DNA of 62,170 nt, taken from Alphaproteobacteria bacterium. Its GTDB lineage: Bacteria > Pseudomonadota > Alphaproteobacteria > Sphingomonadales > Kordiimonadaceae. How positions within the stretch are numbered: position 1 is the stretch's first letter; every line of letters starts with the position of its first letter. A model generated the notes under the pieces. It was given only the letters and a program-made list of their open reading frames with translations. It had not been told where the DNA came from and did no database searches. The position numbers and the translations under genes were made by a program. Below, piece by piece: positions 53,166 through 61,638 of this stretch. The DNA is taken from NCBI GenBank assembly GCA_006226495.1, contig SBGU01000009.1:1-62170 (forward strand), written 5' to 3'.

Positions 53166-53238
53166 TTGTTGCATTAACCCCCGATTTTGTTGCATATGCA
53201 ACAGAACAGGCGGGCCCGGATGGGTCCGCCTGTTGCAT
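53166..53238. repeat. TGTTGCAT repeats and palindrome behind mnmA
   Basis: TGTTGCAT occurs at 53167-53174, 53188-53195 and 53231-53238. The middle copy is followed directly by ATGCAACA (53196-53203), forming a perfect 16-base palindrome close to the one in the ruvA linker. Confidence 0.65.
53205..53238. terminator. Bidirectional terminator between mnmA and DUF1328 gene
   Basis: AACAGGCGGGCCC (53205-53217) pairs with GGGTCCGCCTGTT (53222-53234) and is followed by TTTT. Confidence 0.8.
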
Positions 53239-53256
53239 TTTCCACAGCCTGTTTTG

Positions 53257-53424
53257 TCAGAGCGGCGGCGTGCGCCGGCCCGCGATCAGCATGATGATGA
53301 ACAATATGATGAAGGCGACAAACAGCATCTTCGCGGCCCATGCAAAGGTGCCCGCAAGGCCGCCAAAACCAAGGGCTGCAGCCAATACCGCCAGAATGAA
53401 AAACGTTAATGCCCAACCAAGCAT
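53257..53424 (-). CDS. DUF1328 (UPF0391) small membrane protein
   Basis: 55 residues with two membrane helices ([20 protein letters not shown] and [19 protein letters not shown]), the entire DUF1328 domain. The start at 53424 has GGGAG upstream; the open frame to 53475 adds a spurious tail. Function unknown; the family is widespread in proteobacteria and often stress-induced. Confidence 0.85.
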   Translation of the reverse strand: MLGWALTFFILAVLAAALGFGGLAGTFAWAAKMLFVAFIILFIIMLIAGRRTPPL

Positions 53425-53571
53425 GACATATCTCCCGTCTGTTGTGAGCTTCGAGCCTAGCCGGGGCGACATCAAATCTCAGTCCGGGCTTATGGCCCTT
53501 TGCATAAACGGGAAATAAATGCAGACGGCGCACCCGATGGCGCGCCGGTGCGGGCGGTACTGTGGCGCGCG

Positions 53572-54750
53572 CTATTCCGCCGCTTGAAGCGCCGCTTCAG
53601 GATTATGGTATCTTTTCATAAGCTTGGCGCGCCTTGACGGCTTGATATAGGCCTTTGTCAGGTCGCCGTTCATCTGGCGCGCGACCAGGGGGTCCATGAT
53701 ACGGAACCAGATCGGCGGGTTCCAGGCTGCCATGAACATGGTGAAATAACCGGCAGGCAGTTGCGGCGAACTGTCGAAATGCCGGAGGCACTGGTACGGC
53801 CGTTCGGCATGGGCATGATGGTCGCTGTGCCGCTGCAGGTGAAACAGAAGTACGTTTGAAATCACATGGTTGGCGTTCCAGCTATGGTGCGGCTGCACCC
53901 GTTCATAGCTGCCGTCGGCGCGTTTCTCGCGCATCAGGCCATAATGTTCGACATAGTTGGCGGACGACAGCATCAGGTTCGACAACAGGGCACCGGCCAG
54001 CAGGTACGGCAGCACGATCAGGCCGAAGGCGATGGTCAGCGCGGCATAGATGCCCACGGTGATCAGGGTGTTCACCAGCACCTCGTTCTCGAGGCTAAAG
54101 GCGGACTTGCCCTTGCGGCCAAGGCGCGTTTTCTCGATCCGCCAGGCGCGTCGGATTCCGCCCGGCAGTTCATGCAGCACAAACTGGTAAAAGCTTTCGC
54201 CCATCATGGCGGTGGCGCTGTCCTCCGGTGTCGCAACCTGCACATGGTGGCCCATGTTGTGTTCGATGCGGAAATGGCCCATGCCGCACAGGCACAACAG
54301 GAAACGCGCCACATTGATGGACGTGCGGTCGCGTCGGTGGCCAACCTCGTGCGCTGTGTTCAGGGCGCCCGCGCCCATCAGGCCATTGGCGACCGTGATG
54401 GCGATATAACCATTGAGGCCCAGGGGCGCGACCGATACGAACCAGGCCCCCATGATCCAGACCAGGTAACAGACGGGCAGGGCCGAAAACGCCGCCCAGC
54501 GGTAATAGGTGTCGTCCCTGAGCGCGGGGATCGCCTCGCGCGGCGGGTTCGACCGGTCGGTGCCCACAAGGCCTTCAATCAGCGGGATGAACACATAGAA
54601 AAACACCGGCGACAGCCACAAAACGGCTTCGGACCCGGTCTGGAAATAAAGCCACATGGCCAAGATGGGCAGGAAACCAAGCACCGAAGCCAGCGACCAG
54701 AGATATCGTTTGCTGTCCCGGTAACCAAAAAGGGCATCCGTCTGTGCCAT
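53572..54750 (-). CDS. alkB: AlkB-type alkane 1-monooxygenase
   Basis: 392 residues, six membrane helices and the diiron His boxes in order: AHEVGHRRD, EHNMGHHVQV, NYVEHYGL and QRHSDHHAHAERPYQCLRHF. AlkB hydroxylates terminal methyl groups of medium-chain alkanes with rubredoxin as electron donor. A rubredoxin is not fused at the C-terminus nor encoded next to it, so electrons must come from elsewhere. The start at 54750 is supported by GGGAG; the longer frame from 54831 is rejected because it runs through the operator. Divergent from a TetR regulator. Confidence 0.9.
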   Translation of the reverse strand: MAQTDALFGYRDSKRYLWSLASVLGFLPILAMWLYFQTGSEAVLWLSPVFFYVFIPLIEGLVGTDRSNPPREAIPALRDDTYYRWAAFSALPVCYLVWIMGAWFVSVAPLGLNGYIAITVANGLMGAGALNTAHEVGHRRDRTSINVARFLLCLCGMGHFRIEHNMGHHVQVATPEDSATAMMGESFYQFVLHELPGGIRRAWRIEKTRLGRKGKSAFSLENEVLVNTLITVGIYAALTIAFGLIVLPYLLAGALLSNLMLSSANYVEHYGLMREKRADGSYERVQPHHSWNANHVISNVLLFHLQRHSDHHAHAERPYQCLRHFDSSPQLPAGYFTMFMAAWNPPIWFRIMDPLVARQMNGDLTKAYIKPSRRAKLMKRYHNPEAALQAAE

Positions 54751-54794
54751 GTCGCAGTCTCCCAAATCCTCGCCTTTGACCCAGATGATAGCTT

Positions 54795-54816
54795 TTATTG
54801 ATAAAGTTATCAATAA
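54795..54816. promoter_or_regulatory. Operator between alkB and tetR genes
   Basis: TTATTGATAA (54795-54804), AG, TTATCAATAA (54807-54816) is a perfect 10-base inverted repeat. An outer CCAGAT (54781-54786) and ATCTGG (54822-54827) frame it. TetR-family proteins bind such sites as dimers; repression of both genes is inferred. Confidence 0.75.
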
Positions 54817-54887
54817 TGAAAATCTGGCCAAGGTGGCATGCCGGGTGTATGGTCAAATAAGCGTTTGGCGAAAAGGGGATACCGGTT

Positions 54888-55481
54888 TTGGGTGCAGTCA
54901 GGAAACGTGTGCGGCTTCAGCCGGAGGAACGGCGGGGCCAGCTTCTGGAAGCGGCGGTTGAACTTTTCGCGCGGCACGGTATCGGCGAGGCCAAACATGC
55001 CGACATCGCGCGCGAGGCCGGCGTGTCCGTTGCCACGACATTCGTCTATTTCCCGAGCCGCGAAGCGCTGATCGATGCCGTGCTCGACGAAGTCGCCACT
55101 GTGAACCTTGCAGTGTTTGACGAGGTCGACGCCGAAGGCCTGAGCCCTGCCGAACTGTTGACGGCATTGGCCGAACACATGACCGCCCTGTCCGACCGCA
55201 AGCGTGCCTATGCCAAGGTTTGGATCAGTTGGTCGGCGATCTTCGCGCCGGCCCTCAGGGCCAAGTTCCTGGCCTGCCAGAATATCGTGCTCGACCGGCT
55301 GGCGGCCATCCTGTCCACCGCGCATGATGCCGACTATATGGATGCCCGCGACGATGCGCGCATCCTGCTGGGGGCCTCGCAGATGCTGGGTGTCATGAAG
55401 CTTGATGGCGAAGCGCAGGAGCGCATGGACCGCTTCACCCGCCACACCATCGATGTGGTTCTGGCCTACGGCAGGGATTGA
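54888..55481 (+). CDS. TetR-family regulator (AlkB-linked)
   Basis: 197 residues. N-terminal HTH (about 15-60): LLEAAVELFARHGIGEAKHA then DIAREAGVSVATTFVYFPSR, the TetR signature. The C-terminal ligand domain is helical and unremarkable. The start is TTG at 54888 behind an AGGGGA site ten bases upstream; no in-frame ATG is near. Divergent from alkB across the inverted repeat, so it likely represses alkB and itself in the absence of an alkane or fatty-acid signal. Confidence 0.82.
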   Translation: MGAVRKRVRLQPEERRGQLLEAAVELFARHGIGEAKHADIAREAGVSVATTFVYFPSREALIDAVLDEVATVNLAVFDEVDAEGLSPAELLTALAEHMTALSDRKRAYAKVWISWSAIFAPALRAKFLACQNIVLDRLAAILSTAHDADYMDARDDARILLGASQMLGVMKLDGEAQERMDRFTRHTIDVVLAYGRD

Positions 55482-55485
55482 TCCG

Positions 55486-55959
55486 TCAATCCCACTCAAT
55501 CGTCGGTTCGCATTCCACCGGGCAGTTCAGGGTGTTGGCGATGAAACAGGCGTGGTGGGCGTTTTCATGCAGGGCTTCCGCCTTCGCGACATCGCTTTCC
55601 GCCGTGATCGTGATGCGGGGCCTGAGCACGATTTTGGTGAAATGGCCGGGGGCTTCCTTGTTGCCTTCGTCCATGATGCCTTCGGCTTCGTCGATATAGC
55701 TTTTCACCACCACACCGTTTACCGCACAGAAATGCAGGTACCAGAGCATGTGGCAGGACGAGGTGGCGGCAACCAGCATCTCTTCCGGGTTGTGGCGTGT
55801 GGCATCGCCCCGGAAATTGGGGTCGGACGATCCCAGGATCGCGGGCCGGCCGTCCATCGCCAGCGTATAGTCGCGGCTGTAGGCCTTGTAATTGGTGGTG
55901 CCGGTCTCGCCGGCGCCGGTCCAGGTGGTGCGGATATTATATTGGTGAAGCTTGCTCAT
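55486..55959 (-). CDS. OsmC/Ohr family peroxiredoxin-like protein
   Basis: 157 residues. The two redox Cys lie in ATSSCHMLWYLHFCA (about 68-82) and HHACFIANTLNCPVECEP (about 135-152), in the OsmC fold with RGDATRHNPEEMLVAA. It likely reduces organic hydroperoxides; the extra Cys in the C-terminal motif is typical of the YhfA-like branch. It ends just after the tetR stop, convergent. Confidence 0.85.
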   Translation of the reverse strand: MSKLHQYNIRTTWTGAGETGTTNYKAYSRDYTLAMDGRPAILGSSDPNFRGDATRHNPEEMLVAATSSCHMLWYLHFCAVNGVVVKSYIDEAEGIMDEGNKEAPGHFTKIVLRPRITITAESDVAKAEALHENAHHACFIANTLNCPVECEPTIEWD

Positions 55960-56134
55960 GGCGCATATCCTTCATGGCTGTCGCTTGGCTGGTCCCATCA
56001 TACCGGTGCATGCGGCACCCGGGCCAGTACCAATTTGGGGAAAACCGAAGGACCAGATGTCGCACCCGCCGCCGGCCTTCGCCGCCTGATGCCGGCCCCT
56101 GCCGGGGGGCGGTAATTTTTGTGTCAAAATCGGC

Positions 56135-56163
56135 TTGACGGACGGGGGCGGGTCTTTTATACC
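56135..56163 (+). promoter_or_regulatory. Sigma-70 promoter of tRNA-Met
   Basis: TTGACG (56135-56140), a 17-base spacer and TATACC (56158-56163), 70 bases upstream of the tRNA. The GC-rich discriminator following it is typical of stringently controlled stable-RNA promoters. Confidence 0.7.
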
Positions 56164-56232
56164 GGCGCAGCTTTCGGCGGCTGTGTGCCTGTGTCGAGTA
56201 TCCGCACAAACGCGCCGGGGCGACTATCTTGT

Positions 56233-56309
56233 GGCCGAGTAGCTCAGTTGGTTAGAGCAGCGGAATCATAATCCGCGTGTCGGGGGTTCAAGTCCCTCCT
56301 CGGCTACCA
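56233..56309 (+). tRNA. tRNA-Met (CAT), elongator
   Basis: 77 bases including the encoded CCA. Acceptor GGCCGAG pairs with CTCGGCT; D arm GCTC-AGTTGGTTA-GAGC; anticodon stem GCGGA/TCCGC with anticodon CAT at 56267-56269; T arm GGGGG-TTCAAGT-CCCTC. G1-U72 pairing excludes initiator tRNA, and the anticodon and T arms match alphaproteobacterial elongator tRNA-Met. A lysidine-type tRNA-Ile2 is less likely. Confidence 0.93.
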
Positions 56310-56428
56310 CACAACCCACAGACGCCGGTGTGCCTCCCTGATCAGGTCGAGACCACCGGCGTTTGCTTTTCCCGCGACATTGCCCGCACTGTTTGACTTG
56401 GCGCCGCCTTTGCCCCAAAAGATGCGGC

Positions 56429-56785
56429 ATGCAAACCTTTGACGGCATCATCACCGACCGCGGGTCCAAATATGCGGTATCCGGCGGGCCCTGCGCTTCG
56501 CCAGACGACGCACGTGCCTTCATCAAGGACCTGTGCCGCACCAAAAAATTCGCCAAGGCAACCCATAACACCTGGGCTTTCCTGCAGGATGGCGTGCCGG
56601 TCAAGAATGACGATGGTGAAAGTGGTGCCGGCATGGTGATTGTGCGCATGCTGGAGCGCGAGGGCGTTCACAACCATATCGTGGTGGTGACCCGCTGGTA
56701 TGGCGGCAAACATCTGGGCGGCGACCGGTTCCGCCATGTGCAGGATGCCGTGCGCCATTACCTGGACCATGCCGACCTGCGCTGA
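56429..56785 (+). CDS. Short IMPACT/UPF0029 family protein
   Basis: 118 residues covering the N-terminal IMPACT domain only: ATHNTWAFLQDGVPVKNDDG and then NHIVVVTRWYGGKHLGGDRF, the signature K-N-D-D-G-E and V-V-T-R-x-Y-G-G. Classical YigZ members have about 200 residues with an added C-terminal domain, which is missing here. The GTAG usually following NDDGE reads SGAG. IMPACT proteins in eukaryotes dampen GCN2 signalling; the bacterial role is unknown. Confidence 0.8.
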   Translation: MQTFDGIITDRGSKYAVSGGPCASPDDARAFIKDLCRTKKFAKATHNTWAFLQDGVPVKNDDGESGAGMVIVRMLEREGVHNHIVVVTRWYGGKHLGGDRFRHVQDAVRHYLDHADLR

Positions 56786-56931
56786 AGCCTGTCCCCGCGT
56801 CCATGCGTTTTTCGCATAGCAGCCCGGCGACGAAATCCGAATTTTCACATGGCTGATATTTTCCTGAAACAGGGCCCGGCGATAAGGAGCCCGCGCAACA
56901 AAGAGCGCAGACAAAGTTTCAGGAGCACAAA

Positions 56932-57615
56932 ATGTCTTTCCCCATGTTCAAAGCCGCCATCCTTGCAGCCGCCTGTGCCGCCACCCTGCCGGTCGCGGCC
57001 TCGGACACCCAGACCGACCAGGCCATGGCCGTCTGGAACAACCAGGTTCGCGCCGACCTTCAGCGCGCCCAACAGTATCCCGACCGCGCCATCGCGCTTG
57101 GCCTTGAAGGCACCGTGAAGGTCCGTGTCGACGTTGCCCGTGACGGCAAGGTCACCGACATCGAAGTTGTCGAAACCTCGGGTGCCAACATGCTCGACCA
57201 TGCCGCCAAGCAGATGATCCGCAGGCTGGGCAAACTGCCGGCGCTGAGCGCCGACATGGACAGCTATTCGCTGGTGGTGCCGGTCAAGTTCCGCCTTGCC
57301 GGTGAAGCCGCCGATGCCGAAGGCGCCGATGTCAAATGGCGTGACGCCGTTCGCCGCCGTGTTGCCAGCAGCCTGTCCTACAACAACCGCATGGCAGCCA
57401 ATGAACTGGAAGGCCATGTGAAGGTGCGCCTGGTTCTGGATGCAAACGGCAAGGTTGTCGGGCGCGAAATCCATCAGTCGTCGGGCAACGAAAGCCTCGA
57501 CGCAGAAGTTCTGCACATGGCGGGCCGCATCGGCAAACTGCCGAGCCTGCCTGCCGGTGAAGATCACGCCGAACTGGTTCTCCCGCTGACCTACCGTCTG
57601 GCTGGCGACCGCTGA
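56932..57615 (+). CDS. Secreted protein with two TonB_C domains
   Basis: 227 residues: a signal peptide (MSFPMFKAAILAAACAATLP, cleavage near ASD) and two tandem TonB C-terminal folds. The first is about 40-120 (GLEGTVKVRVDVARDGKVTD and then NMLDHAAKQMIRRLGKLPAL) and the second about 130-227 (ELEGHVKVRLVLDANGKVVG and then SLDAEVLHMAGRIGKLPSLP). There is no membrane anchor or Pro-rich linker, so this is not a TonB energy transducer. A soluble periplasmic TonB_C dimer of unknown use is most likely. GGAG site before ATG; a terminator follows. Confidence 0.83.
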   Translation: MSFPMFKAAILAAACAATLPVAASDTQTDQAMAVWNNQVRADLQRAQQYPDRAIALGLEGTVKVRVDVARDGKVTDIEVVETSGANMLDHAAKQMIRRLGKLPALSADMDSYSLVVPVKFRLAGEAADAEGADVKWRDAVRRRVASSLSYNNRMAANELEGHVKVRLVLDANGKVVGREIHQSSGNESLDAEVLHMAGRIGKLPSLPAGEDHAELVLPLTYRLAGDR

Positions 57616-57649
57616 GGCACTCTTTAATATTCCTCTTCCCAAGAACTGA

Positions 57650-57680
57650 ACGGGGTGGCTGGGCTGCCCCGTCTTTTTTT
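57650..57680 (+). terminator. Intrinsic terminator after the TonB_C gene
   Basis: ACGGGG (57650-57655) and CCCCGT (57667-57672) close a stem with an inner TGGC/GCTG part, followed by C and seven T. Confidence 0.85.
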
Positions 57681-57791
57681 GCGTAGAAAACGGGAATCGG
57701 GTATAACGGGATTTGCGGTGATGGCGTCACACTGTCATCACTTTCTCCCTGCATACCAGTCGCTTAGACAGGCTCATATAACAAGGTGGCT

Positions 57792-58775
57792 ATGGCGCTC
57801 GACAGCAAACGCACGCTGCACATCCGGTGCGGCCAGGATATTGAAGGCGGGCTGCGAGAAGCCGGCTTCGTGGGTGACTTTCTCGATTTCTCCGATCCAT
57901 TCTGCCAGGGGCCGGTCCATGACCTGCCGGTTGATGAATTCGTGCAAATGCGGTCTGCCTTCATTGCAGATGCCTATGGCCTGCCGCCCGACGAAGTGAT
58001 GGTGGAGCAGGAACGCCGCTACAGCGCGCTTGATGCCGTTAAGGCCTATGACAATCTGGTTCTGTGGTTCGAGCACGACCATTATGACCAGTTGATCCTG
58101 GCCTATCTGTTGAAACGCCTTGGCGAGCTGCAGGGCGGTCCTGCGACCGAGCTTGTCTGTATCGATGACTATCCGGTCCTGCCGCGCTTTACCGGGCTTG
58201 GCCAACTGGGCCCGAAGGACCTGCTGGCGATCTGGGAACAGCGTGTGCCTGTGGGCCCCGCGCAGTATGCACTTGGGTCGGCGGTCTGGCGTGCCCTTGC
58301 ATCGCCATCGCCCGAGGGGCTTCTGGATTTTGCACAGGGCGGCACGCCTGCCGTACCGCAGATGGCCGGCGCGATTGACCGGCACCTGTCGGAACTGCCG
58401 TCGTCGCGCCACGGCCTCAGCCTTACGGAAACACTGAGCCTGCGTATCCTGGCGGAGCAGGGCTTCACCAGTGGCGGGCGCATGTTCGCGGCCCTGATGC
58501 TGCGCTATGAACCCCGGCCCTATCTGGGTGACCTGATGTACTGGTACGAGCTCGACCGGCTGGTGCGGGGCGGTGCCGCTGTAATCCGCACCGATGCCGA
58601 CAGTTGGCGCGACCGCGTGCTGGCGCTCAGCCCCCTGGGCGAACGCATCCTGATGACCGAGGATGACTGGTTGGCCCATATCCCGGCACCGCGCCATGTG
58701 GGCGGTGTTGTCATTACCCGCGGCAAGCCTGCCTGGCGCAGGTTGCCGCGCGGTGGCGTGAAGCTGATGCCTTAG
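57792..58775 (+). CDS. DUF1835 domain protein
   Basis: 327 residues. The N-terminus reads like DUF1835: LHIRCGQDIEGGLREAGFVG, then DPFCQGPVHDLP, with LVLWFEHDHYDQLILAYLL in the middle. A DUF3658-type C-terminal helical region (LSLTETLSLRILAEQGFTSG) follows. The function is unknown. It has no signal peptide and no partner gene. The ATG at 57792 is chosen over the GTG at 57786 for the AAGGTGG site. Confidence 0.75.
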   Translation: MALDSKRTLHIRCGQDIEGGLREAGFVGDFLDFSDPFCQGPVHDLPVDEFVQMRSAFIADAYGLPPDEVMVEQERRYSALDAVKAYDNLVLWFEHDHYDQLILAYLLKRLGELQGGPATELVCIDDYPVLPRFTGLGQLGPKDLLAIWEQRVPVGPAQYALGSAVWRALASPSPEGLLDFAQGGTPAVPQMAGAIDRHLSELPSSRHGLSLTETLSLRILAEQGFTSGGRMFAALMLRYEPRPYLGDLMYWYELDRLVRGGAAVIRTDADSWRDRVLALSPLGERILMTEDDWLAHIPAPRHVGGVVITRGKPAWRRLPRGGVKLMP

Positions 58776-60013
58776 GTTACCGCGCCGCGGGTCTGGTATC
58801 TGGCGTCGCGCCAGGTTTCGCGCGCGAGGATGTCCTCAAGGATTTCGACCGCGCGGTAGATATCCTCGAAGCCCAGATACAGCGGCGTGAAGCCAAAGCG
58901 CATATGGTCGGGTGCGCGGAAATCGCCGATCACGCCCCGGTCGATCAGCGCCTGCATCACCGCATAACCGTTGTCGCAGCGAAGCGACACATGGCTGCCG
59001 CGCACGCGCGGGTTTTCCGGTGTCACACATTCAAGACCAAAGCGGGCCAGCCGTTCGCGCGACAGGGCGATGAACAGGTCGCCCAGCGCCACCGATTTGC
59101 GCCGGATGGTTTCCATGTCGACGCCCGTGAAGGCATCCAGTGCGGCATCAAGGGCCGAGGCACCCAAAACGGGCGGTGTGCCCACCAGCATGCGGCGGAT
59201 GTCGGCGGCGGGCGTGAAGTCGTCGACAAAGTCGAACGGTGCCTTGTGGCCAAACCAGCCGGACAGCGGCTGGCGTGCGACCTCAAGATGGCGTTCGGCG
59301 ACATACAGGAACGCGGGCGCGCCAGGGCCGCCGTTCAGATATTTATAACCGCAGCCGACGGCAAAATCGGCATTCGCGCCATTCAGGTCCACCGGCACGG
59401 CACCCGCGGAATGGCTGAGGTCCCAGATCATCATCGCACCGGCCTTGTGGGCCAGGTCGGTCACCGCCTGCATGTCATACATGTCGGCCGTGACATAATG
59501 CACGTGGGTCAGCAGGACGGCGGCAGTATTGGGGCCGAGGGCGTCCATGATCTCGCCGCGTGGCACGGTCTTCAGCACATAGTCGGGGCCCAGGAAATCG
59601 GTCAGCCCCTGCATCATATACAGGTCGGTCGGGAAATTGCCGGGCTCGGAAATGATTTCCGTGCGGCCCGGGTTCAGCCGGCAGGCGGCTGCGGCCACCT
59701 TGAACAGGTTCACCGACGTGCTGTCGGCCATCACCACTTCGTGGGGCTTTGCACCGATCATCGGGGCAATGCGGGCGCCGATGCGCCGGGGCAGATCAAC
59801 CCAGCCGGCGGTGTTCCAGCTTTTGATCAGGTCGGTGCGCCATTCGCTTGCTACCACATGGGCCAGCCGTTCGGCCACGCCCCTGGGCAGCGGGCCCAGG
59901 CTGTTGCCGTCCAGGTAAATGGTGCTTTCGGGCAGGTCGAAGCGGTCGCGGCAATGGGCCAGCGGGTCGGCAGCGTCCTGTGCGCGGCACCAGTCCAGCG
60001 AGGTCGGGATCAT
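58772..60013 (-). CDS. kynU: Kynureninase KynU
   Basis: 413 residues, PLP fold type I. The PLP Lys is in AVGCGYKYLNGGPGAPAFLY (about residue 227), and LYLDGNSLGPLPRGVAERL opens the protein. It cleaves kynurenine to anthranilate and alanine. It overlaps kynB by four bases (ATGA). Last gene of kynA-kynB-kynU. Confidence 0.95.
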   Translation of the reverse strand: MIPTSLDWCRAQDAADPLAHCRDRFDLPESTIYLDGNSLGPLPRGVAERLAHVVASEWRTDLIKSWNTAGWVDLPRRIGARIAPMIGAKPHEVVMADSTSVNLFKVAAAACRLNPGRTEIISEPGNFPTDLYMMQGLTDFLGPDYVLKTVPRGEIMDALGPNTAAVLLTHVHYVTADMYDMQAVTDLAHKAGAMMIWDLSHSAGAVPVDLNGANADFAVGCGYKYLNGGPGAPAFLYVAERHLEVARQPLSGWFGHKAPFDFVDDFTPAADIRRMLVGTPPVLGASALDAALDAFTGVDMETIRRKSVALGDLFIALSRERLARFGLECVTPENPRVRGSHVSLRCDNGYAVMQALIDRGVIGDFRAPDHMRFGFTPLYLGFEDIYRAVEILEDILARETWRDARYQTRGAVT

Positions 60014-60639
60014 GCGAGGCTCCTCAAAATGGCGCGCAGGGGGCTGCCATCGGCACCCGCGATCTTCAGGGGCAGGGCAATCAGTTCATAGTCGCCGGGT
60101 GGCACATCGTCGAACACCAGGCCTTCCAGAATGGCCATGCCGGCGGCATCGACCGCAAAATGGGCATCGAGCGTCTTGCTGTCCTGTGGGTCGAGGGACG
60201 GCACGTCAAGGCCGATCAGCTTGCAGTCGCGCGCCGCCAGGAAACGGATCGCGTCGGCGCTGATGGCGGGGAAATCAGGGTCCCAGCCGTCGTGCGGGAA
60301 GCTTTTGAACAGCTTCAGCAATACACGTTCCACGGTTGCGGGCAGGCCCGCGAGATGTTCGGGGCGCACGAGGTCGGTCACGACATCGGACAGGTCCAGA
60401 AGGAGCGCGGGACCGATATAGGCCTCCAGCGCCGTGTTGGCGCTGTCCACGCCTTTCTCGTCGAAATGCAGGCGCGCGTCGGCATGGCTGCCGGTGTGGG
60501 TCGACATGCTGATTTCGCTGACATTGACCGGGCAACCGGGTTCGATGTGCCACGTGCGGGTCAGGCTGAATTCACGGTCGCCCGGCCAGACCGGGATGCC
60601 GGGGCGGATGGTCTGGCTGATATCATAGAGGCGTGTCAC
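60010..60639 (-). CDS. kynB: Kynurenine formamidase KynB
   Basis: 209 residues, metal-dependent cyclase/formamidase fold: SMSTHTGSHADARLHFDEKG holds the Zn His/His/Asp ligands. It hydrolyses N-formylkynurenine. The start is GTG at 60639, overlapping the kynA stop (GTGA); the longer frame to 60780 is inside kynA and rejected. Confidence 0.94.
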   Translation of the reverse strand: MTRLYDISQTIRPGIPVWPGDREFSLTRTWHIEPGCPVNVSEISMSTHTGSHADARLHFDEKGVDSANTALEAYIGPALLLDLSDVVTDLVRPEHLAGLPATVERVLLKLFKSFPHDGWDPDFPAISADAIRFLAARDCKLIGLDVPSLDPQDSKTLDAHFAVDAAGMAILEGLVFDDVPPGDYELIALPLKIAGADGSPLRAILRSLA

Positions 60640-61520
60640 AGCCGGGTCCTTGCGGTCCAGAGTTCGGGGAAGAAGCGCAGGTCCAGTGCTTTCACCAGAT
60701 AGGAAACACCCGCAGTGCCGCCGGTGCCGCGTTTGTAGCCGATGATGCGTTCCACCGTTTTCATGTGGGCGAAACGCCACTGGTGGAAATGATGCTCAAG
60801 GTCGACCAGCTTTTCCGCCAGTTCATAAAGGTCCCAGTGGTGCGCGGTGTCGCGGTAGATGGCCAGCCAGGCGTCCTCGACTTCCGTGCAGGCGACATAG
60901 GGCTCGCGCCATGTGCGGTCCAGCCGGTCGACCGGGATCGCGAAACCGCGCCGGGCCAGAAGCTGCAGGCACAGATCGTAGAAACTGGGCTGGTCCAGCA
61001 CATCCTGCAGGCGCTGGTACCGTTCCGGCACCGCTTGGTGGGCGTCGGCCATCTTGGCATTCTTGTTGCCAAGGCGATATTCGATCTCGCGGTACTGGAA
61101 GCTCTGGAAACCCGAGCTTTGGCCCAGATCGTCGCGGAAGGCGGCATAGTCGGCGGGTGTCAGCGTCGACAGGATTTCCCAGGACTGCTGCATGTTGGTC
61201 TGGATACGTGCGACCCGCGACAGCATCTTGAACACGGGGCCCAGGTCGTCGGCCTTCAGATGGTCCATCGCCGCCGCCAGTTCATGCAGGCACAGTTTCA
61301 TCCAAAGTTCCGACGCCTGATGGATGGTGATGAACAGCATTTCGTCATGCTTGTCGGATACCGGCTTCTGGCAATCGAGCAGGGCATCAAGCTGCAGGTA
61401 GGCGCCGTAGCTCATGTCCTGTTGCCAGTGGATATTCTCGCTTGAAAGGTCAACCGCCGTTTTCGGCGCTTGGGGCGACTTGCCGGTCGTGCGGCCCGGG
61501 CCCGGCTGATTGGCGCTCAT
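60636..61520 (-). CDS. kynA: Tryptophan 2,3-dioxygenase KynA
   Basis: 294 residues. FITIHQASELWMKLCLHE holds a distal-side His and substrate residues; HHFHQWRFAHMKTVERIIGY holds the proximal haem His. It opens the indole ring of tryptophan to N-formylkynurenine. First gene of the operon; no Lrp-type kynR regulator is adjacent. Confidence 0.96.
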   Translation of the reverse strand: MSANQPGPGRTTGKSPQAPKTAVDLSSENIHWQQDMSYGAYLQLDALLDCQKPVSDKHDEMLFITIHQASELWMKLCLHELAAAMDHLKADDLGPVFKMLSRVARIQTNMQQSWEILSTLTPADYAAFRDDLGQSSGFQSFQYREIEYRLGNKNAKMADAHQAVPERYQRLQDVLDQPSFYDLCLQLLARRGFAIPVDRLDRTWREPYVACTEVEDAWLAIYRDTAHHWDLYELAEKLVDLEHHFHQWRFAHMKTVERIIGYKRGTGGTAGVSYLVKALDLRFFPELWTARTRL

Positions 61521-61549
61521 GCTGCCTGTCCCTCCGGTATAGATGACTT

Positions 61550-61565
61550 GGCTAATATTTTAGCC
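61550..61565. promoter_or_regulatory. Palindrome upstream of kynA
   Basis: GGCTAA (61550-61555), TATT, TTAGCC (61560-61565): a perfect inverted repeat 30 bases upstream of the kynA start, within its likely promoter. A candidate operator for a tryptophan- or kynurenine-responsive regulator. Confidence 0.45.
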
Positions 61566-61638
61566 CTAAACTATTTCGATGATACACCCTCTGGCAGGGC
61601 TTCGCAACGCGTCAATTTCTGTTGGGTGCGGGGCTTCT

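Noticed and set aside
56233-56309. Initiator tRNA-fMet
   Set aside because: Initiators have an unpaired C1-A72 end; this tRNA has a G1-U72 pair and an elongator-type anticodon arm.
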